Below are positions 50,010 through 61,715 of a DNA stretch of 64,000 bases, one piece after another. The position numbers were made by a program, and so were the translations under genes. Location of the stretch: the NCBI GenBank assembly GCA_026874595.1, contig CM049306.1, positions 95,781,642 to 95,845,641 on the forward strand. The letters are read 5' to 3'. Within the stretch, counting starts at the first letter, position 1; each line of letters begins with the position of its first letter. The notes beneath the pieces are model-generated. The model ran no database searches. It was not told the origin of the DNA and saw nothing but the letters and a program-made list of their open reading frames with translations. The stretch is from Sipunculus nudus. Lineage: Eukaryota; Annelida; Sipuncula; Golfingiida; Sipunculidae.

Positions 50010-50425
50010 ACTCTACAGTAATGTTGTCACAAATGCCAGACCAACAGCTAGGATTTTAACATATACAGTCATGTTGTTACAGCTGCCAGACCAACAGACC
50101 TGAAATACATTTATACTGTCACAGCTGCCAGACCAACACAGGATTCTAAACTACAGTCATATTGTTACAGCTGTTAGACCAACAGAGGATTCTAAAACAA
50201 AGTCATATTGTCACAGCTGCCAGACCAACACAGGATTCTAAACTACACTTATGCTGTAACAGCTGTCAGGCCTACAAAGGACTTAAAAATACTGTTATAC
50301 TGTTACAGCTGTGAGAACAACAGTGGACTCTAAAATCAAGTTATACTGTAATTACAGCTCTGCTAGAGCAACACAGGATTCTAAATTACAGTCATATTGT
50401 TACAGTTGTTAGACCAACAGAGGAA
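50010..50425. repeat. Degenerate ~55-bp minisatellite, about seven copies
   Basis: Units follow the pattern ACAGTCATATTGTTACAGCT, GCCAGACCAACA, GGATTCTAAA with many substitutions and small indels. It is much older looking than the 137-bp array that starts 130 bp later. Confidence 0.8.
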
Positions 50426-50556
50426 CCAGTCATTATCGGAACACATCTGATCAATAAAGGACTTGATCTGAGGAAAAATACTCAATTTTACAACTGAGTG
50501 AGTTATCTCTCTTGTGTTTTCCTCTGTCAGCTTGCACATGCTAAACAACAGAACTC

Positions 50557-52204
50557 AGGATGTATAGGCTCTGAAATCTTTGTTCTGGAGTGAGGCAGGA
50601 ATTTGCATTTCATTAATCCTGCTTAACAACCTTAAAATTTCAAAATAATATGAAGCAGTGCAGGTTACCTATTCATGTAACTTGAAGAAAACAATTCTGT
50701 ATGGGCTCTGAAATCTATGTTCTGGAGTGAGGCAGGAATTTGCATTTCATTAATCCTGCTTAACAACCTTAAAATTTCAAAATAATATGAAGCAGTGCAG
50801 GTTACCTATTCATGTAACTTGAAGAAAACAATTCTGTATGGGCTCTGAAATCTATGTTCTGGAGTGAGGCAGGAATTTGCATTTCATTAATCCTGCTTAA
50901 CAACCTTAAAATTTCAAAATAATATGAAGCAGTGCAGGTTACCTATTCATGTAACTTGAAGAAAACAATTCTCTATGGGCTCTGAAATCTATGTTCTGGA
51001 GTGAGGCAGGAATTTGCATTTCATTAATCCTGTTTAACAACCTTAAAATTTCAAAATAATATGAAGCAGTGCAGGTTACCTATTCATGTTACTTGAAGAA
51101 AACAATTCTGTATGGGCTCTGAAATCTATGTTCTGGAGTGAGGCAGGAATTTGCATTTCATTAATCCTGCTTAACAACCTTAAAATTTCAAAATAATATG
51201 AAGCAGTGCAGGTTACCTATTCATGTAACTTGAAGAAAACAATTCTCTATGGGCTCTGAAATCTATGTTCTGGAGTGAGGCAGGAATTTGCATTTCATTA
51301 ATCCTGCTTAACAACCTTAAAATTTCAAAATAATATGAAGCAGTGCAGGTTACCTATTCATGTAACTTGAAGAAAACAATTCTGTATGGGCTCTGAAATC
51401 TATGTTCTGGAGTGAGGCAGGAATTTGCATTTCATTAATCCTGCTTAACAACCTTAAAATTTCAAAATAATATGAAGCAGTGCAGGTTACCTATTCATGT
51501 AACTTGAAGAAAACAATTCTGTATGGGCTCTGAAATCTATGTTCTGGAGTGAGGCAGGAATTTGCATTTCATTAATCCTGCTTAACAACCTTAAAATTTC
51601 AAAATAATATGAAGCAGTGCAGGTTACCTATTCATGTAACTTGAAGAAAACAATTCTGTATGGGCTCTGAAATCTATGTTCTGGAGTGAGGCAGGAATTT
51701 GCATTTCATTAATCCTGCTTAACAACCTTAAAATTTCAAAATAATATGAAGCAGTGCAGGTTACCTATTCATGTAACTTGAAGAAAACAATTCTGTATGG
51801 GCTCTGAAATCTATGTTCTGGAGTGAGGCAGGAATTTGCATTTCATTAATCCTGCTTAACAACCTTAAAATTTCAAAATAATATGAAGCAGTGCAGGTTA
51901 CCTATTCATGTAACTTGAAGAAAACAATTCTGTATGGGCTCTGAAATCTATGTTCTGGAGTGAGGCAGGAATTTGCATTCATTAATCCTGCTTAACAACA
52001 TTAAAATTTCAAAATAATATGAAGCAGTGCAGGTTACCTATTCATGTAACTTGAAGAAAACAATTCTGTATGGGCTCTGAAATCTATGTTCTGGAGTGAG
52101 GCAGGAATTTGCATTTCATTAATCCTGCTTAACAACATGAAAATTTCAAAATAATATGAAGCAGTGCAGGTTACCTATTCATGTAACTTGAAGAAAACAA
52201 TTCT
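50557..52204. repeat. Very homogeneous 137-bp tandem array, 12 copies
   Basis: GGGCTCTGAAATCTATGTTC occurs at 50703, 50840, 50977, 51114, 51251, 51388, 51525, 51662, 51799 and 51936, each 137 bp apart, then at 52072 after a 1-bp deletion. A diverged first copy is at 50566. Units differ by only one or two bases, so the array is recent or kept uniform by exchange. Each unit contains the octamer ATTTGCAT and, on the minus strand, an acceptor-like TTCCTGCCTCACTCCAG. It does not code. Confidence 0.95.
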
Positions 52205-53384
52205 TGCAGTAATACAAAAATAAAGAAAATCAACAGATAAAACGTAAGACGGAAGAATACCGGTACAATGATACCCTCTTAACCCAGCCATTGTGAAGTT
52301 ATAAATCCATGCCTGAAATGTTTTGTAAATTATTTGTAGTGCTGCTGAATCAAGCGTCCACCTGCTCAACCTTAACACACACAGGACATGAGCTGATTAC
52401 ATATACCTGCCTTGCACATGAGATCACATGGATCACTGAAATTTTCTCAGTTCCTCAGTGTAAAAATATAGGCTCATGTTCTACTGTATAAAGTAACACT
52501 ACTCATTTCTTCTGGCCTTGAATATGGGTCCATTTATATCAATAAGCACTGCTTACATAAGTCATTTTATGTCCTCAGTACTCTTAAATCTATGATTTTT
52601 TGTTCATTTTCCATCAACCTGTCAAAGTAAATCTTGTGTTCTGCCATATACAGTGATACCAAGTCCTCTGGATTTTACAATTAGAGTACAAAATCTTATT
52701 AAAAAAGTATCAAATTGTTTCTAAATCTGATGATTATTTTTTTTTTATTTTCCATTGGTCTAAGTTAATCTTTTATTCTGCCATATGCAGTGCTAATACT
52801 CTGGATTTTATACTAAGAGTATAACATATTATGAGAAAACAAGTATCAAATTTTATCTTAAAAAAAAAAAAATAAATCAATGCAATATTGTACAAATTTT
52901 CATATAATGTTACTGCATGTGATGCTTCTAAACATTCTTCAGGTACAATGTCTACAGGTATGTCACAAGTCCTCACATTTCCATGGAATTATTTTAAACT
53001 GCTTCATTCAATACAATAACAGTACTGTGAAATATTGACACAGCATGTCCCTGGCCTATGGAAAGTTCTGAAATATTTGTGTGCAGAGCTAAGAGTCATC
53101 AATTTAAGTATCGGAGCACAAAAAAAAATATTTAAAAAATGAACACATGAAAAAAGCATGAACAAAGTATACAGAAGTTCAAAAAGTAGTGTTTCCTGAA
53201 AAAGTGTAATCCTTTAAAGTGTATAAAGTTGTGCCAGGGCATGTGATGACATTTGAAAGGTTACCCTTGAGTCTGTCTGTTTGACAGATGACTGGTGTAA
53301 ACAGTGACACCATGACCTTGTATCAAGTTCAACTAAGAGTTGTCATCTGAACCCAAAGCAACAATGACTTTTGCAGAATAAATT
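52205..53384. other. AT-rich intron with no recognisable feature
   Basis: There is a loose repeat of GTTCTGCCATATACAGTG (52639 and, as TTCTGCCATATGCAGTG, 52776) with similar flanks about 137 bp apart, a hint of an old direct duplication. Otherwise nothing is seen. Confidence 0.5.
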
Positions 53385-53762
53385 TTTTTTAAAGATTTTT
53401 TTTTGTGGCAGAAAACGCCTACATTTTTTAATGCTTGCTTAACCAAGTACTTTGTACACTTGCAGAATTCCATTCCAGTTTCTGACTACGTGACACGAGC
53501 TTTCAAGTTATAATCCTGGTGTCAACCAGGCTTGGTCCTGGGTGTGTGTGTCATCATTGCTGGGTCATAACACCGAGGAACCCCCTGAAAGGCACACTAG
53601 TTTGTAAGTGAAACATGACTGTAGGGCACAGTCTCCCCCTTTAAGTCTGCAGAGCGCTCACCCTGGGTGAGGGCTGACCATGATAAATCTCACCACCTCG
53701 GCTGGGATTTGAACTCATGACCTCTTTTTTGAGCCCTATACTCTACACCTAGACCACAGAAA
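53385..53762 (-). mobile_element. tRNA-derived SINE
   Basis: Read on the minus strand from 53760, the head has an A-box-like TGGTCTAGGTGTAGAG and a B-box-like GAGTTCAAATCCCAGC (53694-53709), spaced as in a tRNA gene. A body with GGTTGACACCAGGATTATAA and CTGGAATGGAATTCTGCAAG follows. It ends in an A-rich tail (the T-run at about 53386-53415 on +). The same body occurs without the head at 24962-25190. It would be transcribed by RNA polymerase III; the RT comes from a partner LINE, not identifiable here. Possible target duplications around GCAG...AATAAATT are imperfect. Confidence 0.78.
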
Positions 53763-53764
53763 GC

Positions 53765-55000
53765 AGTCAATAAATTGTAAAGATGATCTTTTTTTAAGCT
53801 ACTTCTCATTTTTTAAATGGAAATCTAATTCTGCAATCAAATGCTTTCCCACTTAATACTTACTATAAATATTTTTTTATTTAATTCAAAGTACACTGAA
53901 ACAATAAGAGCTGATAATATGTTGTTTGAAGATAAATACCATATTAGATGTAATTAACTTGTGTAGGTGAATACAGGAGACAAAACAAAGACAGCCAGGC
54001 TTATGTCTTTCAAACAAAGTCCATGCTAAAAGGACCATAATGAACTTTACAGGAAGACTGAAATTATAACCAAGCTTTATGTGAAAGATTATTCCCATAA
54101 TTTATGCAAAACAAAGACAGGTAGCCAAATTCAATACATATATCAGTTTCTGGACAATCGAGATGAACAAAGTATAATTTATTTCTCTATGATTAAAGGC
54201 AAAACATGTGCTTGTTTTGCAACGTTACACCCTGATTTGATCGCTTTATAATCTAAAAGTCCATAAATACATCTGAACCAGTCCATTAGGAAGAATAAAG
54301 TAGGTAGCACCACCTGTAAAGCTGTTAATAATTAATTATCAGCTTAACTGAAAACCGTATAGTCACTGTTGACAAATAAGATTTGAAGGATTTATAATTT
54401 TAAAATGGCTTTTAAGCTTGCAATTTTGACCATGAAAAATCTGAAGCACAGATCAAATTTCAAACTTTGCATGATTCAATCTATATAAATTTGAAGTGGA
54501 TTAAATTGTGATATTAATGCAAGTTTTTCTAAGTCCTGAAAATACAACTAAAAATGGAAAGAATTCTATAAGTAAATTCTTATCTTGAAATTCAGAAAAA
54601 ATATCCCCTTTAAATATTTTCATAAAATGTATGGTTGATAGACACAAGCAGTTCTAAACAGTATTGCTGAACTTTTGTAGAGGGTTAGAAAAACAAACAA
54701 GGAACAACACATTTAATTTGGAGTAAATCAAGATCACCATAAAAACAAAATATAATTCAAAGGATTTTGACTAATTGTTACAGCTATTTCATTATAATAT
54801 AGCTACTGATTGGTCTAAGCAGGTGGCTTTGTATTGGGGGGGGGGGGGAGGGGGGTTGTTCACCATGACAGCTGTGTAGAGCATACAGGACATACACAAT
54901 AAAGTTTCATATTCAGGCGGGGGTTTGATGTCTCTGACAAAATCTTGTTATATCTTTTTTTTGTTTCGTTAAACCGATTGCTCAGCAAAAAATGGTGATA
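53765..55000. other. AT-rich intron; G-run
   Basis: The only notable items are a G-rich run near 54835-54857 and a short relic GTAGGTAGCACCACCTGT at 54301-54318, resembling the palindromic part of the ~275-bp repeats. No gene is seen. Confidence 0.5.
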
Positions 55001-55084
55001 TGAATGATAGGTTATCAGTCTAAAAAAATTGTTTAAAATTAGGTCAGAATGAGGTAAAATTAGGCAGAAAATTGGGTCTTCTAA

Positions 55085-55628
55085 ATCTGATTAAGCTACC
55101 CAGGATTATGAAGCAAATCATATTTCTTGACAATCCATGCAGCCATTACAGAGATATCTGACCTTTTGTATGATGTGGACAGTACAAAATTGCAAACATT
55201 CAAATATATTATGAACAGTTCGTAAGAAATGTTTGCACTGATTTATTCAAATTTTGCAAAATGACAGAACACATGTTCATTTGAGGCAATATACACAAGT
55301 TTTATAATTCAATTAAGCATTTTTGTTTGGAAAAATTAAACACATCAAGATTCTGTCTTTGAAAGTACTCAGAATTGTTCTTTGTCCTATTGATCACCAA
55401 ATGTTAACAAGAGTCTGAACTGAAGCCTCAAAATCATGTTTTCATCCCACAGCACACACAAGACTTGGCTTTTTGACTTATTATCATGTTTCCAAGGAGA
55501 TATCACCAGATCTGTCTGGATGTCATGTCAGATTTGTTCAATCCTGACAGCTATGATTTGTGCCCCGCTAATGGTCGGCCTGGCAGTGCCACAGCTCAGC
55601 GTGACTGATAGTCAGATGAGATGAAAGT
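55085..55628 (+). mobile_element. Relic of a pearl-like element
   Basis: GCTATGATTTGTGCCCCGCT (55550-55569) followed by AATGGTCGGCCTGG and CAGCTCAGCGTGACTGATAG then TCAGATGAGATGAAA is a decayed version of the right end seen at 42660-42765 and 43700-43806. The upstream CCTTTTGTATGATGTGG also matches the core unit. The ACGG tract is almost gone, so this is the oldest copy recognised. An open frame of 62 codons across it is meaningless. Confidence 0.65.
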
Positions 55629-56232
55629 CATTTTTTTTTTTGCACTGCTGAAGTTACATATTCATGTACCTGCTGTATGATTTGCTTGTGTAGGTGTATG
55701 TTTATGTGAATGTGTGTATTTATGCGAATGTTAAATTTGCTTTGTTTTGACAGTTAAAACAATATACACAATGTTATCTGATGATATGACCTACTACAAA
55801 CAATTCAATAAAACAACACATTTTCCATTCTGAGCAACACTCCTCAAGCAGTGGTTAAACACTAAAATTAGTCTGTATCTCCTTTGCTTTAACTGCTGCT
55901 TTGTTTAGCAAAATTTTCAGGTTCTCAACACCAGGACTGGCACAGGGACAAGAATTGTTATCAAACCAAAGAGAGCAGGGTGCCTCAGTTTAAAACTTTG
56001 AGTTTGATGCACAATGTAACCACCAGCTCTCACTGGTCTGATTCCGATTCTTGGCCCTGTGTTACACCTGGTGGCAAAACCCCAAAACACTTGCTGTAAA
56101 AGCAGCAGTTAAAGCGATGGAGATACAGGATGTCTGACGTGTATAACCACTGCATGAGGAGTGTACTTCCACGCTGGAAAAGTTATTATTTGAACATGGC
56201 CCTTTCTGATTTTAATTTTGCTCCACCAAGGT

Positions 56233-57213
56233 AAGGCCAACAAATATAAATGGTATGGTTCTCAGGCACCGCCCGCATCAATTTTAAACCCCATCATCAA
56301 AAATTTTTATTATGATTTTCAATAGAAACTCACCAATTTCGAGCTGCAGCCGCTCAGACATTTCTATCAAGAAGAAAAAATCATACAATTTCCTTTGATT
56401 TTGTAGTGTTTTTACTTGTTTAGCAAAATAAATCTATTATTTTAATGCTTTTCCCTTTTCATTTGACATTTTATCGAAACATACCAAAAAAATTAAAAAT
56501 AAAACAAGGGACCCATGGGTCAACTCGCTCAGCTGAATTTTGGAAAATATTAGCAAATACAAAATATTCTTATTTCTTTTGGTTTATGTATATTAGCATT
56601 TCAAAAGCAAAGAGAAAATGAAGCTGCTAAAATTAAACTCTGTAGATTATAGAATAATGAACATAAGCTAAAACATATGCACTGTGTAATAAACTTGTGG
56701 CCTAAAACCATTTTATGATGCACCAAGGGAAAAATGTGCCAACGGTAAGTGTTATATGAGAGTTACATTTCATAAACAAAGAATGTGTGAAGTAATTAAG
56801 TTTCCAATAGTTAAATATATGGCCATATGATTAAAAATTATTCCCACAAAGTTTGACCAATATTTCTGATTTTAAAACTAAGTTTAATAGTATTATTCAC
56901 ACCTAGGCCCGGCCAACTTTAAGAGAGACAAATGCTACAAAGTATTTATATCTTCTTAAATCTAGTCAATTAGCATTTACGTTAGATGATAATATTTTAT
57001 CACATTTGAATGTTAGAATTCAATTCCTGAACATTTTTATCTTAAAAAAAAATTAAAATTGTCCAAGTCTAAACAAAAAGAATTAATTTTGAAGGGGTTA
57101 GTGGGGGAGGAGTCTCTGTTGTTACTGCTGGTTGCTGAAAAATGGGAAATTATTCATCTTGTTTATAGTACAGGTCTGTCAACAGAATTTGGTGTGGTTG
57201 GGGGGGGGGGGGA

Positions 57214-57247
<34 letters not shown>

Positions 57248-58885
57248 CCCTGTGGTATTAACTGCAGACAGCCTGAATAAGCTCAACAAAGAGAGAGGGC
57301 TTGCAGGAGTGATGGGATTACATAACAACACCCTGGGCACAGAGAGCTATACTGAATGACCTACAGTGACCCCTAAGTGGGTTGCTTGACAATGTAAGGA
57401 AATACAACAAGAGCCTCCACAAAAAATCAATTAAAAGCCTAATTGTTTAGCTTTTATTTTAAAATTCAAGATTTTAACAGATTAAATCCTTGTGTGTTCA
57501 TGCTGTGAATATAAAATCCACAGTACATACTGGAAAAAAATGTGCCGTGGCCAAAGTTGGGCAAATTTAAGGTACTGATGTTATATTTATGCTAATAACT
57601 TGCAAAATTCAGATCTAATTTTCAGTGAACAATTGAATCTTGATTAAATGAAGCTATATCCCTGAAAAAAAGTCTCTAGCTTCAAGAATTATTATGTTGA
57701 GTGAGTAAATATATTTCCTTATTTTTTTTTTTCAAGTTGCATTATGTTTTGGCCCATAAGTTAAAAAAATTACACAATACTGACCTAATTTTTGGAATGT
57801 ACATAGGAAATGTATGGAAGAATATGCAATTTTTACCATGATCAAATTCAGATCATAGGTTTTGATATTAGGCATTCCTGAAGTGTAAAAATGATTTTCA
57901 TAAAAAGTTGAGGTTTTCCTTAATTTCTCAAAGAAAAAAAGTCACAGAGACCCAGTTTTTGGCTTGGAAGGAGATCTTAGGGACATCTAACATTATGCCA
58001 ATTTTTGGATTACAAGGCAAAGTTGTAGTAAACAAAAGTGGGGTCATGATGCTAGAAAATACAAATACGTCAAGGCCTCTAAAAAACTCCAATAGCTAGA
58101 CTATTTTTTAAGCTTATACTATCAAATTTCAAAATTCATCAGATTAAATCTATATGTAAACTGGCTGTGAAAATTAAATCAACTGTACTTACAAGAAAAA
58201 AACGTGCAATGGTCAAAGTTGGGCAAAATTTAAGGTACAAATTTTTTATTTTTGCTAATATTTAAAAAAATAAAAGATTTTCATCTAATTTTGGGTACAG
58301 AATTTAATTTTGATTAATTCAAGTTATATTACTGGAAAAAAAGTCCTTAGCTTTAACATGTTTTGTGTTAAGTGATTAAATATCTTTCCTGATTTTTTAC
58401 AAAATGCATTATGTTTGAGCCTATAACTTTTTTAATTTATATAATACAGACCTAATTTCTAGCATGTACATAGGAAGTATATAGAGGAATATTTATGGTA
58501 AATATGAGGAAAAACAGATGAGTGGTTTTGATATTAGGCAGTCCTGAAGTTTGAAAATAGGTTTTTAATAAAAAATTGAGGTTTTTCCTCAATTTCTCAA
58601 AGGAACGAAGTTGCAAAGACCCAGTTATCGGCTTGGTAGTAGATCTTGTAACATCTTGGGACATGTAACATTATGCCAAATTTTGGATTCCTAGGTCTTA
58701 CGGTTTCAAAACGTGCCACATCTCTAGACAGACGAACGGACAGACGGACGGACGACGGACAATGGACCACAACTATAGCTCAGATGACTTATAGTCAGCT
58801 GAGCTAAAAACCACCCGCCTGCATTGATTTCTGAAAAAAAGTGCCTGAGAACCATACCTTTTTTTTTATTTTGGCCTAATCAATT
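56233..58885. mobile_element. Foldback element split by a Helentron-like insertion
   Basis: GGTATGGTTCTCAGGCAC at 56252-56269 is the exact inverted match of GTGCCTGAGAACCATACC at 58841-58858. The similarity continues outward (AAGGCCAACAAATATAAAT against the inverse of TTATTTTGGCCTAAT) and inward (CCGCCCGCATCAATTT against the inverse of GCCTGCATTGATTT). The two arms are pulled apart by the 56501-58810 element. The left arm is about 270 bp and the right arm about 75 bp. Confidence 0.78.
56501..58810 (+). mobile_element. Helentron/pearl-like element with two ~620-bp core units
   Basis: The left end is ACAAGGGACCCATGGGTCAA and CTCGCTCAGCTGA (56504-56536). The right end is ACGG-rich (58725-58760) and then TATAGCTCAGATGACTTATA and GTCAGCTGAGCTAAAA. 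GCTCAGCTGA (56527-56536) and TCAGCTGAGC near 58794-58803 are inverted matches. Core units start near 57470 and 58130 (AGATTAAATC, GGGCAAA-TTTAAGGTA). A G13-(AG)n tract lies at about 57199-57245 inside the element. No protein is encoded. Confidence 0.78.
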
Positions 58886-59634
58886 TGTTTATAATAATAC
58901 AGTACAGTGCAATTTATTAGTATACATGTATATCATAGACTTGTGAATGTTTTCTTGTTTTCTAGGACTGTGATTTATTTTCTAATGAGCAGGACTTTCT
59001 TTAATTTGTCTATTCATATGCTGGGGTCTGAAACTTTACATTATCGGAGACTCTAAATAATGCGACTGGCATTTTGTTAGCAAGGATTTAATATGAATGA
59101 TATTTAAGGAATGTGAATTGTTTGTAAAAAGTATAACCTGTTGTGAATGAGATGCTTCATCTAAACAAGGTGAAGTCCTTCAAACTTTAGCATCATTGCA
59201 TCTCATATAAATGTCTGTGTTATGAACGATTGATAGCTCAAATAAATTATGTAACAAATAATAAAATATAATTTATTTTACCTGTAAATAAAAGATTAAT
59301 ATTATAAATAATACCAGGTTTTTTTTAATGTTATTTTCAAATAACATTTTGTTCCCTTGAATCCTTGTCAAATTGTTAAATTTTGCTTGCTGTTAAATTT
59401 CAACTGTGATAACTGATTTATTTCAGCAGTTTACTGTCCAATAAAATCAGGCAAATTGAACTTTCTCAAAAAGGTTGGAAAGTTGAAATTTAACCCCATG
59501 TATATGAAGCCAATCTAAAATTAGAACTTTTATTGACTTTTTTCATTTTAAAGTGATGTCCAAACAAGAACAGGTGAAATACAAGTACACAGAAACCCTA
59601 TACACTCTAAGGTCATTAAAGTGAAATTCAACTC
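58886..59634. other. Intron near the exon A donor, no recognisable feature
   Basis: AT-rich sequence with no repeat or coding signal that I can identify. Confidence 0.5.
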
Positions 59635-59640
59635 CCCTAC

Positions 59641-59732
59641 CTGACCACTCTTGTACCATTTCTAGTGACTTGTATGTCTACCACTGTTCCTGAGTCAGTA
59701 TACGATGCCAAGTTGATCTCCGAAAACTCTGC
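59641..59732 (-). CDS. Syn: Synapsin, internal exon A (C domain), partial
   Basis: This 92-nt exon reads, from 59732 downward, AEFSEINLASYTDSG, TVVDIQVTRNGTRVV and then AG, the first two bases of an Arg codon finished by exon B. The acceptor is ACAG at 59733-59736 and the donor GTAGGG at 59635-59640. It matches the AEFSDLNLV...VDMEVLRNGVKVVR segment of animal synapsins with the same number of residues (31 including the split Arg). The phase-2 junction with exon B restores the family's unbroken VVR-S-KPDFVL string, which confirms both boundaries. The segment belongs to the start of the C domain, before the ATP-binding part. No start codon or upstream exon (the conserved DW-K-Y block) was found to 64000. 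Confidence 0.93.
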
Positions 59733-59736
59733 CTGT

Positions 59737-60204
59737 AATGGAAACATATATATTCATATCAAAGAATGAACATACTATTTTAACACATACAAGTCCTGAA
59801 GAACAGAAAATTGAAAATCAATTTAATTTAAAGTAAAGATTTTGATAATGGAAAAAAAGCATTTTTTTATGTCTATTGATTAATTGCAAATACTCACTGA
59901 TACTAAAGTCTATTCCAACCACTTGTAAATACTATAATCATAGCCACTTACTTTAGCAATATTACTTCTTTTATAAGAGCATCAGGATATGGAAAAAAAC
60001 AGTGCAGGTATGCCGTAGTTAAGACTGTTGGAATCATTTTCTGTAGCTGCACTAATTGCTATTCATGGTTCAGTGAGGTAATTGTCTGTCATTCTGAACC
60101 ACTAAACAAGGTTATATATAAACCTTAGAATTTTATTGACTAAACATTCACAACTTCCACATTTAATATTCAACTTTTAGTTTTAAGTTCAACTTCCACT
60201 TTTC
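59737..60204. other. Intron upstream of exon A
   Basis: AT-rich with no recognisable repeat. A small inverted repeat GGTTCAG / CTGAACC occurs at about 60067-60102. Confidence 0.5.
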
Positions 60205-61715
60205 CAGCTTCTCCAAGCTCTGTTTGAAATGAATGGTTTCACAATATAATTATTCCACTGCAATGTTCAACCCACTGTCTGAGCTTAATGGTTTCACATT
60301 ATCAGGAATCACTCAAATGGCCATGCCCAGTGTCTAAGCTAAATGGTTTCACATTTGCTGTAATCCATTCTAATGTTCAAGCTCTCAGAGCTCATGGTTT
60401 CACTTTTTCAGTTATCCATTCCAATGTTTTAGCTCTCTGAGCTTATAGGTTTTACATTTTCAGTAATCCATACTGATTTACAAGACTAATGTCTGAGCTT
60501 ATAATTTATGACTTCTTTATATTAGCATTCCATTCCACTGTTCCAGCCAACTGCATGAGCTTAATGGTTTCACTTTTTCAGTATTCCTCTCCTATATCAA
60601 TATCAGTATTGTACTACTATGTTCAAGCCCTGTGCCTGAGCTTCAGTATTCTACTGCTATGTTCAAGCCCTGTGTCTGAGCTTAAGGGTTTCACAATAGA
60701 AAAATTTCAATCAATTGTCAAGCCAAATGTCTCAGCTTAATGTCTTAATAATATCATTATTCCACTCAAATAATCAAGGCCACTGCCTGAGCTTAATGGT
60801 TTCACAATCTCAGTGTTTCACTGCATTGGTCAGGGAGCTTAATGCTTTCAGGATATCTCCAGTTTCCAAGCCCAGGGTCTGTGATTCAGGACATCTACTA
60901 AGTACAAGGTCACTGTCTGAGCTTAACAATTTCAGGATATCAGTATTCTACCCATCTACCCATGCTGCGGCCCAGTGCCTGAGATAATGGTTTCACAAAA
61001 TCAGTATTCCTCCCAATGTCCAAGCCAACCATCTGAGCTTAATGGTTTCAGGACAGAATTCCAATCAAATGTCCAAGCCCTGTGTCTGAGCTTAATGGTT
61101 TCACAATATCAGTATTTTACCTTACGACCAATGTCCAAGCCCAGCAGGTGTCTAGGCTTAATGATTTCACAATGCAAGTAATCCCCTCCAATGTCCAAGC
61201 TCAAGTGTCTGAGCTTAATGGTTTCACAATTTAATTAATATCAGTATTTTACAACATTATACCCTAATGTTAAAGCCCAGTGTCTGAGCTGTATGGTTTA
61301 CATTTTCAGTAGTCTGCTTCAATATCCAAGCACAATGTCTGAGCTTAAGGTGTCAGGATATCAGTATTCCACTCCAATGACCCAGTCCAGTGTATGTGCT
61401 TAAAGGTTCAGGACTATCAGTATTGCACTCCAATGTCCAAGCCAAATGTCTTGGGCTTCATGGCTTCACAATATTAAGAATTCATTCCAGTTTCAAAAGT
61501 AAACTCCTAATTCATTCCAGTTTCAAAAGTACACTCCAGTGTCAGAGCCCCGTATCTCAGCTTATTGATTTCACAACATCAGTATTTCACTTCAATATCT
61601 AAGCACAAAGTTTGAGCTTAATAGTTTCACAATACCAGTATTCCACTCCAATGTCTGAGCCCATTATATGGGTTTAATGGTTTTACAATATCAGTTTTTC
61701 ACTTCGACTCCCAAG
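60205..61715. repeat. Degenerate 50-65-bp minisatellite, over 20 copies
   Basis: Units vary around TGTCTGAGCTTAATGGTTTC, ACAATATCAGTATTCCACT, CCAATGTCCAAGCCCAG. Lengths and sequences differ a great deal, so the array is old. Several frames reading ELNGF-like or LSLMVSQ-like repeats (60489-61602) are by-products. Confidence 0.88.

Larger units (their letters stand above)
24177..59640 (-). other. Synapsin intron between exons A and B (about 35.5 kb)
   Basis: The intron starts with GTAGGG at 59635-59640 (minus strand) and ends with TTACAG at 24177-24182. It separates GTC-AG from A-TCC, so it is a phase-2 intron that splits an Arg codon. All features listed between these coordinates are intronic on the minus strand. 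I found no nested gene in it on either strand. Confidence 0.88.

Noticed and set aside
60489-61602. Family of short repeat-rich peptides
   Set aside because: They are translations of a degenerate minisatellite in shifting frames.
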